A DNA stretch of 18,658 nt, taken from positions 1 through 18,658 of the forward strand of contig JBGUMQ010000075.1 of the NCBI GenBank assembly GCA_045116915.1, in the 5' to 3' direction. This document shows positions 6,982 to 14,492 of the stretch, piece by piece. The position numbers and the translations under genes are program-made. The notes beneath the pieces were generated by a model. The model did no database searches, was not told the DNA's origin, and was given only the letters and a program-made list of their open reading frames with translations. Every line of letters starts with the position of its first letter. Position 1 is the stretch's first letter. Source of the stretch: UBA9732 sp045116915. GTDB taxonomy: Bacteria > Spirochaetota > Spirochaetia > Sphaerochaetales > Sphaerochaetaceae.

Positions 6982-8217
6982 TCACAAGTTGTCCGCGGAG
7001 TCTCCGATTTCAGGCATGGCATCGGGGGAATCGGTCTCCACGGCTTCCACGGAACGCAGCTTGCGTCCCATGGCGCGGTGGCGGATGAATGCGGCATCGA
7101 TCTCGTTGCTGGCGGATGTGAGCTTCTTCTTGACCGTGTCCAGGACGCCGCCGAACTTGGCGTATTCCGTCTTGACCTCACCCAGCACGTGCCAGACCTC
7201 GGAGCTCTTCTTCTCTATGGCCAGGGTGCGGAATCCCATCTGCAGGCTGTTGAGAAGGCTCGCAAGGGTCGCAGGACCAGCTATCATCACATGGAACTCG
7301 CGCTGGATGCGGTCCTGGAGGCCGGGGATCGAGAGGATCTCGGCGTAAAGGCCCTCGATGGGAAGGAAGAGTATCGCGAAGTCGGTGGTGTAGGGGACAT
7401 CGATGTATTTCTCACGTATGTCCTTGGATTCGTCGAGTATCCTGCGCTCAAGGGCCTTCCTGAGGATTTTGACGGCCTCCACATCGCTTGTCTCGGTGGC
7501 GGCGCACAGCTTCTCGTAGTCCTCGCGCGGGAACTTGGAGTCTATGGGCAGAAGCACATGCTCGCCTTCGTGTGTTCCGGGAAGCCTTACGGCGAACTCG
7601 ACCGGGTCGCGGCTCGTGCGTTTTGTGACGACATTCCTGAGATATTGTTCGGGAAGCAGGATGTCCTGCAGGATACGCTCGGCCTGGAGTTCTCCCCACA
7701 TTCCGCGGGCCTTGACGTTCGTGAGCACCTTCTCGAGGTTCCCCACACCCTGGGCCAGGACCTGCATCTCTCCCAGCTGCCTGTAGACGCTCTCAAGCCT
7801 GTCGCCGACTTCCTTGAAGGATGAGGCCAGCCTGCTCTCGAGTGTGCTCTGCAGTTTCTCCTCGACCGTCTGGCGCATCTGCTCGAGGCGCTTCTCATTG
7901 TCCGTGCGGATGTCATTGAGCTTGGCCTCCACCGTTCTGGTCAGCTTCTCGTTGTCCGTGGAGAACTGGGCAAGGCGCGTGTCCACCAGCGCGTTGAGCT
8001 GGGCGCTGCGCCGGTCCAGGCCGTCCAGGCGGGTGCTGGTGACGGTGAGTTCCTGCCCGATGCGCCGAAGCTCGTCCTCTGCGGAATCGAGCTGTTTCCC
8101 GATGCTTCCGAGCGCTTCCTTATATGATTGACTGTCGGTGTTCCTCGACTGTCTGACGAGTATGACGGCAAGGAGGATTATGGCTGTCAGGCCCGAGGCC
8201 AGGAGAATGTACTGCAT
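6982..8217 (-). CDS. rmuC: DNA recombination protein RmuC homologue
   Basis: This 411-residue protein has one N-terminal membrane segment (about 4-21), a long charged coiled coil (about 30-165), and the RmuC domain (about 170-380). The domain contains GMWGELQAE, the LLPEQYLRNV stretch, and LPIDSKFPREDYEKL. RmuC proteins are nuclease-fold proteins anchored to the inner membrane. In E. coli loss of RmuC changes recombination at inverted repeats, but the exact activity is unsettled. The gene stands alone, 90 nt upstream of the secreted NAGPA gene and divergent from the solute-binding-protein gene. No Shine-Dalgarno is seen before the ATG; a promoter -10 box ends 6 nt upstream, so the message may be leaderless. 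Family assignment is firm. Confidence 0.94.
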   Translation of the reverse strand: MQYILLASGLTAIILLAVILVRQSRNTDSQSYKEALGSIGKQLDSAEDELRRIGQELTVTSTRLDGLDRRSAQLNALVDTRLAQFSTDNEKLTRTVEAKLNDIRTDNEKRLEQMRQTVEEKLQSTLESRLASSFKEVGDRLESVYRQLGEMQVLAQGVGNLEKVLTNVKARGMWGELQAERILQDILLPEQYLRNVVTKRTSRDPVEFAVRLPGTHEGEHVLLPIDSKFPREDYEKLCAATETSDVEAVKILRKALERRILDESKDIREKYIDVPYTTDFAILFLPIEGLYAEILSIPGLQDRIQREFHVMIAGPATLASLLNSLQMGFRTLAIEKKSSEVWHVLGEVKTEYAKFGGVLDTVKKKLTSASNEIDAAFIRHRAMGRKLRSVEAVETDSPDAMPEIGDSADNL

Positions 8218-8223
8218 ACTCTG

Positions 8224-8252
8224 AAGGTAACATCAAAACGTCCGGTTTTCAA
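8224..8252 (-). promoter_or_regulatory. rmuC promoter, predicted leaderless
   Basis: Read on the - strand, TTGAAA (8247-8252) is followed by a 17-nt spacer and TACCTT (8224-8229), then six nucleotides and the rmuC ATG at 8217. A start seven bases after the -10 box would fall on the A of the ATG. The -10 box matches the consensus only moderately. Confidence 0.5.
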
Positions 8253-8295
8253 TGTCGGGTGACGCTTCCGGGAGCCGTGACACATAAAAAACCAT

Positions 8296-8324
8296 TTGAA
8301 AACCCCCATTATATTTTGTAGAAT
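8296..8324 (+). promoter_or_regulatory. Promoter of the solute-binding-protein operon
   Basis: TTGAAA (8296-8301) and TAGAAT (8319-8324) are separated by exactly 17 nt, a near-consensus sigma70-type promoter. Transcription would start near 8331, giving a leader of about 22 nt that contains AGGAGGTGA at 8340-8348 in front of ATG 8353. Confidence 0.75.
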
Positions 8325-8330
8325 ATATTC
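8321..8330. promoter_or_regulatory. Perfect palindrome GAATATATTC, candidate operator
   Basis: This 10-bp perfect palindrome overlaps the end of the -10 box and reaches the predicted transcription start of the importer operon. That is where a repressor would block initiation. AT-rich promoter sequence can produce such a palindrome by chance, so it is only a candidate. Confidence 0.4.
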
Positions 8331-8352
8331 GGTTCACTCAGGAGGTGAAAAC

Positions 8353-9672
8353 ATGAAAAAAGTATTGATCATTGCCCTGTTGGCTCTGGTCGCGTTCTCG
8401 GCATTCGCCCAGTCCGCGACAGAGAAGAAAGACGAAGGCCCCGTCACACTCGAGTGGTGGACGTGGGATTCGACGATGAAGGACACGAACGATGCCATCA
8501 TCGCCGCTTATGAGGCACAGCATCCGAACGTGAAGATCAACAACACGATCATCACGACCGACGGCGGTGCCTATGCAACACAGCTTGCCATCAACGCACA
8601 GCAGAAGAATCTTCCGGATGTGTTCACGATCTCTTCCGGAAACCTCGAGGACTGGGCCGAGCTCGGATACCTGAGGAATCTCGATGACCTGGTTGCCGGC
8701 GACCCGACGATCTTCGACGAGTTCTACAAGGGCATGTTCGACGCGGTCAAGGGCGTTGCAAAGACGGACTACTACTGCGCCGTTCCCTTCGCATACGTCT
8801 CCTGCGACCTGTTCTACAACAAGGACATGTTCGATGCCGCAGGTCTCGAGTATCCCAACGAGAACTGGACATGGGATGATTTCCTCAACGCAGCCAAGGC
8901 CCTCACAATCGATAAGGACGGCGACGGCGAGATCGACCAGTGGGGCTACTACGGCTACGGCCGCTACGCTGAGGCCCAGGCATGGGTGATCGCGAACAAC
9001 GGAACCCTCATCAACGATCAGAAGAAGTTCGATCCGGATGCGAAGGCGATCGAGGCCCTGCAGTTCTTCACGGACCTTGTGCAGGAGTACCATGTCGCAC
9101 CGATGCCCAAGGACATGACGGCCATGAAGTACAACAAGCTGTTCCCGAACCAGGTCTGCGCCATGTTCGTCGACGGCGGATGGCAGGTCAACGACTTCAG
9201 GACCGCAATCGGCGACAAGTTCCAGTGGGGTGTCACAAGGGTTCCCAACGGACCGAGCGCGACAGAGACATGGACATTCGGATGGCCCGATTCCTACGTT
9301 CTCTCTCCCACGACGGAGCATCCCGATGAGGCATGGGATTTCGTCAAGTTCGCAGCCGGCGGCGGTCTCTCCGCAGATCAGGTCATGGGTGGAAAGCTTT
9401 CCGCATACAAGGCCATCGTGGAGTCCCCGGAGTTCGTCGACATGACACAGCAGCCTTATGGCGACATGGAGCTCTTCAGAGAGCATGCCAACGACAAGTT
9501 CGTCACGACATACACCAAGAGCTGGTCGGAGTGGACAGGCTACGGTGCCGCCGAGAACATGGGTCTTGCCGGAGCGATCGACAGCATCCTCAACGGAGAG
9601 GCCACCTTCGATGAGGCGATGGCTAAGGCTAAAGAGGGAATCAACAAGATACTCTCCCGCGTCTACAAGTAA
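8353..9672 (+). CDS. Sugar ABC transporter, periplasmic solute-binding protein (SBP family 1, CUT1 type)
   Basis: This 439-residue binding protein captures a sugar or oligosaccharide outside the inner membrane and delivers it to the two permeases encoded downstream. The signal peptide (MKKVLIIALLALVAFSAFA, cut before Gln20) has no lipobox cysteine, so the protein should be soluble in a periplasm. The mature part begins VTLEWWTWDS, followed by the family-1 pattern of a charged helix ending AYEAQHPNVK, then PDVFTISSGN, DLFYNKDMFDAAGLEYP with NENWTWDDF, and a late GWPDSYVLSP plus EAWDFVKFAAGG. The start at 8353 is fixed by AGGAGGTGA at 8340-8348; the frame is open upstream to 8296. Ligand class cannot be read from the sequence. 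Context with a GH3 enzyme and a phosphodiester glycosidase suggests an amino-sugar or decorated glycan fragment. Confidence 0.94.
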   Translation: MKKVLIIALLALVAFSAFAQSATEKKDEGPVTLEWWTWDSTMKDTNDAIIAAYEAQHPNVKINNTIITTDGGAYATQLAINAQQKNLPDVFTISSGNLEDWAELGYLRNLDDLVAGDPTIFDEFYKGMFDAVKGVAKTDYYCAVPFAYVSCDLFYNKDMFDAAGLEYPNENWTWDDFLNAAKALTIDKDGDGEIDQWGYYGYGRYAEAQAWVIANNGTLINDQKKFDPDAKAIEALQFFTDLVQEYHVAPMPKDMTAMKYNKLFPNQVCAMFVDGGWQVNDFRTAIGDKFQWGVTRVPNGPSATETWTFGWPDSYVLSPTTEHPDEAWDFVKFAAGGGLSADQVMGGKLSAYKAIVESPEFVDMTQQPYGDMELFREHANDKFVTTYTKSWSEWTGYGAAENMGLAGAIDSILNGEATFDEAMAKAKEGINKILSRVYK

Positions 9673-9699
9673 ACGCCGGCACAGTACGGCAACATGGAG

Positions 9700-9733
9700 G
9701 CATATGGCCGGGTTCCGGCCATATGCTTTTTTT
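9700..9733 (+). terminator. Strong intercistronic hairpin with T-run (attenuator)
   Basis: The arms at 9700-9711 and 9715-9726 form a perfect 12-bp stem with a 3-nt loop, followed by seven Ts. It has the form of an intrinsic terminator but lies between the binding-protein gene and the first permease gene of the same operon. It probably stops part of the transcription and protects the upstream message, so that binding protein is made in excess over permease. Confidence 0.88.
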
Positions 9734-9765
9734 GATAAGATTGGTCATGAGAAACCGGAGGGTAC

Positions 9766-10656
9766 ATGGCTGAAAAACAGAAGTTCAAATGGCACAGTTG
9801 GGCAACGCCGTGGATATTGCTCTTCCCGACCCTGATCGGATTGTTCGTGTTCAGACTCATTCCGATAGTCTCTTCATTCGTCCTTTCGTTCTCCGACTGG
9901 AATCTGATACGTGATCCCATCTTCAACGGGCTCGAGAACTACAGGGAACTGTTCTCCGACCCTGATTTCTGGAAGATACTGGGCAACACGCTCAAGATCA
10001 CCGTGGGATATGTGGCCGGTTCGATGGTGTTCGGGCTACTGCTTGCGCTCCTTGTCAACAACAAGATCCGCGGCATGAATTTCTTCAGGGCGGCGATCTA
10101 TCTTCCGGTCATCACGTCATCGGTGGCCGTCGGAATAGTCTGGATGAGGATCCTGGGACCCAAATACGGAATCATAGACGCCATTTTCAAGAAGCTCGGC
10201 CTTACTGCTCCGTATTGGCTGGCGGACGGCAACATCGCGATCTGGACGGTCACGTTCGTGCAGGTGTGGAAGATGGCGGGATACTACATGATCCTGTTCC
10301 TGGCAGGTTTGCAGTCCATCAGCAAGGAAGTCATAGAAGCCAGCGTGGTCGATGGCGCCAATCCCACGCAGAGGCTGTTCCGCGTGACGCTACCGATGCT
10401 GTCACCCACCACGTTCTTCGTGTTCACGGTGGCGATCATGGATGCGTTCAAGAACTTCGAGCTCATCTACGCCATGACCAAGGGAGGACCCCAGAACAGC
10501 ACCAACACCCTTGTGTACTCGGTCTATGTGAATGCGTTCTCATTCTTCCGTGTCGGCTACGCCGAGACCATAGCATGGATACTGATGGCCGTTGTCGGAG
10601 GACTGACTCTTCTGAACTTCTACGTGAAGAAATACTGGGCCCAGCCCTTGGAGTAG
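9766..10656 (+). CDS. Sugar ABC transporter permease, MalF/UgpA type
   Basis: This 296-residue inner-membrane protein has about six hydrophobic segments. It carries the permease EAA loop in the form EASVVDGANPTQRLFRVTLP at about 191-210, which contacts the ATPase. The N-terminal WILLFPTLIGLFVFRLIPI and the FNGLENYRELFSDPDFW stretch are typical of the first CUT1 permease subunit. It pairs with the next gene to form the membrane channel. GGAGGG at 9757-9762 serves as ribosome binding site. No ATPase gene follows, so the pair probably shares an MsmX-like ATPase encoded elsewhere, a common arrangement in CUT1 systems. Confidence 0.94.
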   Translation: MAEKQKFKWHSWATPWILLFPTLIGLFVFRLIPIVSSFVLSFSDWNLIRDPIFNGLENYRELFSDPDFWKILGNTLKITVGYVAGSMVFGLLLALLVNNKIRGMNFFRAAIYLPVITSSVAVGIVWMRILGPKYGIIDAIFKKLGLTAPYWLADGNIAIWTVTFVQVWKMAGYYMILFLAGLQSISKEVIEASVVDGANPTQRLFRVTLPMLSPTTFFVFTVAIMDAFKNFELIYAMTKGGPQNSTNTLVYSVYVNAFSFFRVGYAETIAWILMAVVGGLTLLNFYVKKYWAQPLE

Positions 10657-10666
10657 GAGGCGGAAC

Positions 10667-11506
10667 ATGGTGAAGAAGAAATCCGGCAGGTGGCTGCTGC
10701 TCATCCTCATAATCCTCGCCGCTTTCATTGCGGTATTCCCGTTCCTCTGGATGGTGTCCACATCATTCATGTCCGAGGACAAGATCTTCGCGCTGCCCAT
10801 CCAGATCTGGCCCGACAAACTCTTCAAGTCCGGGATGTGGGAGAACTACAAGACCGTTTTCTCGAAATACAGCTTCGGACTGTACACCTGGAATTCATTC
10901 CTGATCTCGTTCCTGGCGGCGATCGGACAGATATTCGTGTGCCCGATGGCGTCCTTCGCTTTCGCCAAGATGCGCTTCCGCGGGCGCAGGTGGATCTACA
11001 CGCTGCTGCTGATGACACTGATGATCCCGGTCCAGGTGATCATCATCCCCGAGTACTATCTGATGATGAAGCTCGGCTGGATCAACAGCTTCCTTCCGCT
11101 GATAGTGCCGTCGTTCCTGTCCGGAGCCCTGGGGACATTCATGTTCATATCCGTCTTCGAGGCGATACCGAGCGCGATGTTCGATGCCGCGGTCATAGAC
11201 GGGGCATCGGCCTACAAGATACTGTGGCGCGTGTATTTCCCGCAGGCCACGGCATCTGTGGCAACGCTGTTCATCATAGCGTTCATGAACAACTGGAACG
11301 ACCTTCTCAGGCCGCTTCTGTATCTCAACAAGGCCAGCATGTACACGGTGACCATAGGACTTACAAGATTCCAGAGCGAATACACATCGAGCTGGGGGCT
11401 TCTGCTCACGGCGTCGGTCATATCGGTCCTGCCTCTGATCGTGGTCTACATCTTCTGCCAGAGGTACATTATCGAGAACCAGATGAGCTCAGGGGTCAAG
11501 GGATGA
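10667..11506 (+). CDS. Sugar ABC transporter permease, MalG/UgpE type
   Basis: This 279-residue inner-membrane protein is the second CUT1 channel subunit. The N-terminus has FPFLWMVSTSFMSEDKIF, typical of MalG-like subunits. The EAA loop appears as FDAAVIDGASAYKILWRVYFP at about 170-190, and five to six membrane segments are visible. It starts 10 nt after the MalF-type gene with TAGGAGG before it, and its stop overlaps the ATG of the following NAGPA-domain gene (ATGA). Translational coupling of a permease to a cytosolic glycan-processing gene supports a direct link between import and breakdown. Confidence 0.94.
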   Translation: MVKKKSGRWLLLILIILAAFIAVFPFLWMVSTSFMSEDKIFALPIQIWPDKLFKSGMWENYKTVFSKYSFGLYTWNSFLISFLAAIGQIFVCPMASFAFAKMRFRGRRWIYTLLLMTLMIPVQVIIIPEYYLMMKLGWINSFLPLIVPSFLSGALGTFMFISVFEAIPSAMFDAAVIDGASAYKILWRVYFPQATASVATLFIIAFMNNWNDLLRPLLYLNKASMYTVTIGLTRFQSEYTSSWGLLLTASVISVLPLIVVYIFCQRYIIENQMSSGVKG

Positions 11507-12855
11507 TCGAGTCAAGAATAGACACCGTACGTTATGACAACGGGGAGATCCAGCGTTTCCAGATTGTGTCCGGCTTCGCCTGGAACGACCTGGAGTTCGT
11601 GCAGCCTCCGTTCTCGAAAGAGGCATTCAGCGAGATGTGCAGGATATACGGGAAGTTCGTCGTTCCCAAGAACGCCTTCCTGTACGGCATATTCCTTATG
11701 TTCCATGTACCGGAAGGGATGGACATCCCGTTCCCCTATGAAACGGAAAGCGGGGTTTTCTTCGACCGGCAGCTTGCCGCCGCGGAGGGTCTGCGTGCAC
11801 TTGTGAGGGAAGGGAAGATCCGCAACGAGGACCATCATCTGGTAGTCGACGAACCCCGGGCCAGGGCTTTTCTGGATACGCTTGAAGCCGGAGGCTGGCT
11901 CCAGGTCTGTTGCGGGGACCGTACGGACGATGTCTGCGTGATGCCGTTCGGCGAGGACCTGGGATTCCTCAGCGCTTTGGATCCGCAGCCGCACATGGTG
12001 TGCAATTCCCATTTCTTCCAGATGGACATGTTCGACGGGGATTCACCGTACGATATTTTCGGCAACCCCTACGGCATGACCGTGAAGAACGGCATCATGA
12101 GCCTTCCGCCAGTGAACGGCAGGGAGGCCTTCGTGGTGGACATGGACGGCAACCCCTCCATCGTGAGGCCCGACATAAGGGAGATCCCTGTTCTGATACA
12201 GGGAAAGACATTCATCCACGGAAGGAACTGCACCATGTACGCAAGACCGTGGACAAGGGAAACCCCTGCCGATGAAGGTCTGGACATCATGGTCGTCGGT
12301 GATGAGGTCGTGGCGTTCCACGAAGGAGGCCGGGTGAGGGTTCCCACCGCCGGATTCGTCATCCACACCAGAGAACACCTCGAGACGGTGCAGAGTCCCG
12401 TCCAGTATCCTGGACAGGAGAACATACTGTTCGCCGTCCAGGTCGGCTCCTCCGTGGTCAGGGACGGCGAGGTCGTGGACCATTTCGAATCATCGTTCTA
12501 CGACTACAGGAAGGATCCCGTCCCTTATCCGCCCTCGATGTATCCGCTGGACTATTCCGCGGACAGGGCTCCGAGGATGGCGGTCTGTTCCGACGCCGAC
12601 GGGGATCCCGTGATAGTATGGGCGGAGGGATGCTCCAAGCTGTTCTATTCCAGGGGGAATGAGAGCTGCGGCGCATCGCTTCTGGAGTTCGGGCGCTACT
12701 GCAGGTCCATCGGTCTTGTGAACGCCCTGAACCTTGACGGAGGAGGATCGTCGGAGATATTCCTGGACGGGAAGATGCACATGCATGTGTCCGGCCGCAG
12801 GGACGACAACTCGGATTCCGAGCGTCCCGTTCCGATGGGGATGATGGTCAGATGA
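11503..12855 (+). CDS. Cytosolic phosphodiester glycosidase (NAGPA/DUF2233) domain protein
   Basis: This 450-residue protein has no signal peptide or membrane segment and is probably cytosolic, unlike most NAGPA-domain proteins. The NAGPA domain covers about 165-450: CNSHFFQMDMF at 167-177, GNPYGMTVKNGIMSLPP at 187-203, RAPRMAVCSDADGDPV at 355-370, and the signature LNLDGGGSSEIFLDG at 409-423. Residues 1-160 match nothing I recognise. The likely role is hydrolysis of a sugar-phosphodiester or related bond in an imported glycan before the GH3 enzyme acts; that is inferred from the operon. The frame is open far upstream (to 10690), but that part lies over the permease gene in another frame. ATG 11503 is chosen because it overlaps the permease stop. 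Its own stop overlaps the GH3 start. The domain call is good; the substrate is unknown. Confidence 0.82.
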   Translation: MIESRIDTVRYDNGEIQRFQIVSGFAWNDLEFVQPPFSKEAFSEMCRIYGKFVVPKNAFLYGIFLMFHVPEGMDIPFPYETESGVFFDRQLAAAEGLRALVREGKIRNEDHHLVVDEPRARAFLDTLEAGGWLQVCCGDRTDDVCVMPFGEDLGFLSALDPQPHMVCNSHFFQMDMFDGDSPYDIFGNPYGMTVKNGIMSLPPVNGREAFVVDMDGNPSIVRPDIREIPVLIQGKTFIHGRNCTMYARPWTRETPADEGLDIMVVGDEVVAFHEGGRVRVPTAGFVIHTREHLETVQSPVQYPGQENILFAVQVGSSVVRDGEVVDHFESSFYDYRKDPVPYPPSMYPLDYSADRAPRMAVCSDADGDPVIVWAEGCSKLFYSRGNESCGASLLEFGRYCRSIGLVNALNLDGGGSSEIFLDGKMHMHVSGRRDDNSDSERPVPMGMMVR

Positions 12856-14492
12856 ATTACATTGATGCCCTGAATGGGATGACTTTGAGGCAGAAGGTCT
12901 GCCAGATGCTTCTGCCGGCTTTCAGATACTGGGTCCCTGGTGCTCCGGACAGTATTCCTGTTCAGACGATGGCCCGGATGCTGGGGGAACGGCAGTTCGG
13001 AGGCATCATAGTCTTCGACGGGAACATCGTCGATCCGAAACAGATCTCCGGATTCCTGCGAATGGTCGGTGCCGCGGCATCCGCATCCGATTCCTGTGTC
13101 CCGTACTTCTTCGGTATCGATCAGGAGGGCGGAAGGGTCTCGAGACTTGTCGGAGGGACAAGGCTTGCAGGGAACATGGCTCTCGGTGCCGCAGGTGACG
13201 ATGGCCTGGCCCGCGAGGTGGCGGAGGTCATCGGGAGCGAGCTTTCGGAAGTCGGATTCGATCTTGATTTCGCACCGGCCATGGACGTGAACGACAACCC
13301 CGCCAATCCTGCGATAGGGGTGAGGTCGTTCTCCGATGATCCGGCTCTTGTCTCCCGGCTGGGATGTTCATTCATGAAGGGGCTTCAGGCGCACGGGGTG
13401 ATGGCTGTGGCGAAGCATTTCCCGGGACATGGGAACACCGTTGTGGACAGCCATATAGGACTTCCTGTTGTCGACAAGTCCCTGGATGAGCTGGAAGCGA
13501 CGGAACTGGTTCCCTTCAGGGCCGCTACAGATGTGGCGGACATGGTCATGACCGCACACATCCAGTTCCCGCAGGTGGAGAAGGAGACATATGTCTCAAG
13601 GGAGACCGGGGAGAAGGTATTCCTTCCGGCCACGTTGTCCAGGACGATGATCACGGGGATCCTGCGGGAAGGCATGGGATACGACGGGGTGGTGATCACC
13701 GACGACATGTGCATGGGTGCCATAGCAAGACACTTCGAACCGCTGGATGCCGCCGCGTTAGCGATCAACGCCGGCGCGGACATCATACTGATGCCCGTGG
13801 ACCTTTCGGTGCCTGAAGGGTTCGAGGCCATCGACAGGTATGTGGACGGCATCGTGGGCATGGTGGAGAAGGGCGATATCCCGCTGTCCAGGATAGACGG
13901 GTCCGTCGGCAGGATTCTGTCGCTGAAAGGAAAGAACCGGAATGCACCGCAGCAGTCGGGATTCTTCGACTGGCGGTCCCACCTTCCTTTCAGGTTCAGG
14001 TCCGCATTCAAGGCTGTGACTCTTCTTGAGAACAGAAGCGGTCTTCTGCCGCTTTCCGGAACGGAGAGGATCCTTGTGGTCTGCCCGTCCGTATTCTCCC
14101 GCGATGCTGTCGAAGAGGCCATGGGAATCATGGTCAGGAGCAGGATAATACCTGAGAAGAACAACATCGAGGTACGGCTTGAGCAGGGACAATCCGTCCT
14201 GCCGGACGGCTATGATGTCTGCATCATCATTTCCGAGGGAACGTGCAACGTACGGATTCCCGTGGATTGCGGATCGAAGACCGTGTTCGTCAGTGCCGCA
14301 CTGCCGTACGATACCGCCTGCGCGACCGGTTGCGATGCGGTCCTGGCGTGCTACGGTTATGAGGGCGGTCCGAACCTGTCCGCATGCATCCTTTCCGTAT
14401 TCGGGACATTCATGCCCAAAGGCAGGCTCCCTGTCGATATACCGGGTCCTGACGGGAAAGTGGTCTGGAAACGCGGTTTCCGGCTGGACTGA
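12852..14492 (+). CDS. Glycoside hydrolase family 3, beta-N-acetylhexosaminidase (NagZ-like)
   Basis: This 546-residue cytosolic enzyme (no signal peptide) has a GH3 barrel at about 10-320. Motifs are FGIDQEGGRVSRL at 87-99, KHFPGHGNTVVDSHIGLP at 188-205 and VVITDDMCMGA at 280-290. Asp284 is the expected nucleophile. The Asp199/His201 pair matches the acid-base dyad that marks the N-acetylglucosaminidase branch of GH3. Residues from about 330 form a C-terminal alpha/beta domain, making the protein longer than the one-domain E. coli NagZ (about 340 residues) and closer in layout to Bacillus NagZ. It would release N-acetylhexosamine from imported glycan or muropeptide-like fragments, by hydrolysis or by phosphate attack, since some members with this dyad are phosphorylases. 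The ATG overlaps the NAGPA gene stop by 4 nt. The stop abuts the convergent tetR stop. Confidence 0.9.
   Translation: MNYIDALNGMTLRQKVCQMLLPAFRYWVPGAPDSIPVQTMARMLGERQFGGIIVFDGNIVDPKQISGFLRMVGAAASASDSCVPYFFGIDQEGGRVSRLVGGTRLAGNMALGAAGDDGLAREVAEVIGSELSEVGFDLDFAPAMDVNDNPANPAIGVRSFSDDPALVSRLGCSFMKGLQAHGVMAVAKHFPGHGNTVVDSHIGLPVVDKSLDELEATELVPFRAATDVADMVMTAHIQFPQVEKETYVSRETGEKVFLPATLSRTMITGILREGMGYDGVVITDDMCMGAIARHFEPLDAAALAINAGADIILMPVDLSVPEGFEAIDRYVDGIVGMVEKGDIPLSRIDGSVGRILSLKGKNRNAPQQSGFFDWRSHLPFRFRSAFKAVTLLENRSGLLPLSGTERILVVCPSVFSRDAVEEAMGIMVRSRIIPEKNNIEVRLEQGQSVLPDGYDVCIIISEGTCNVRIPVDCGSKTVFVSAALPYDTACATGCDAVLACYGYEGGPNLSACILSVFGTFMPKGRLPVDIPGPDGKVVWKRGFRLD

Noticed and set aside
8338..9486. 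Open frame of about 380 codons on the - strand over the solute-binding-protein gene
   Set aside because: It is a shadow of a well-supported gene and shows no protein family features.
10690..11502. Upstream extension of the cytosolic NAGPA frame by 271 codons
   Set aside because: This stretch is the +2 frame of the MalG-type permease gene. Its translation is low-quality (His/Arg/Asp-rich), and the true start is marked by the ATGA overlap at 11503.
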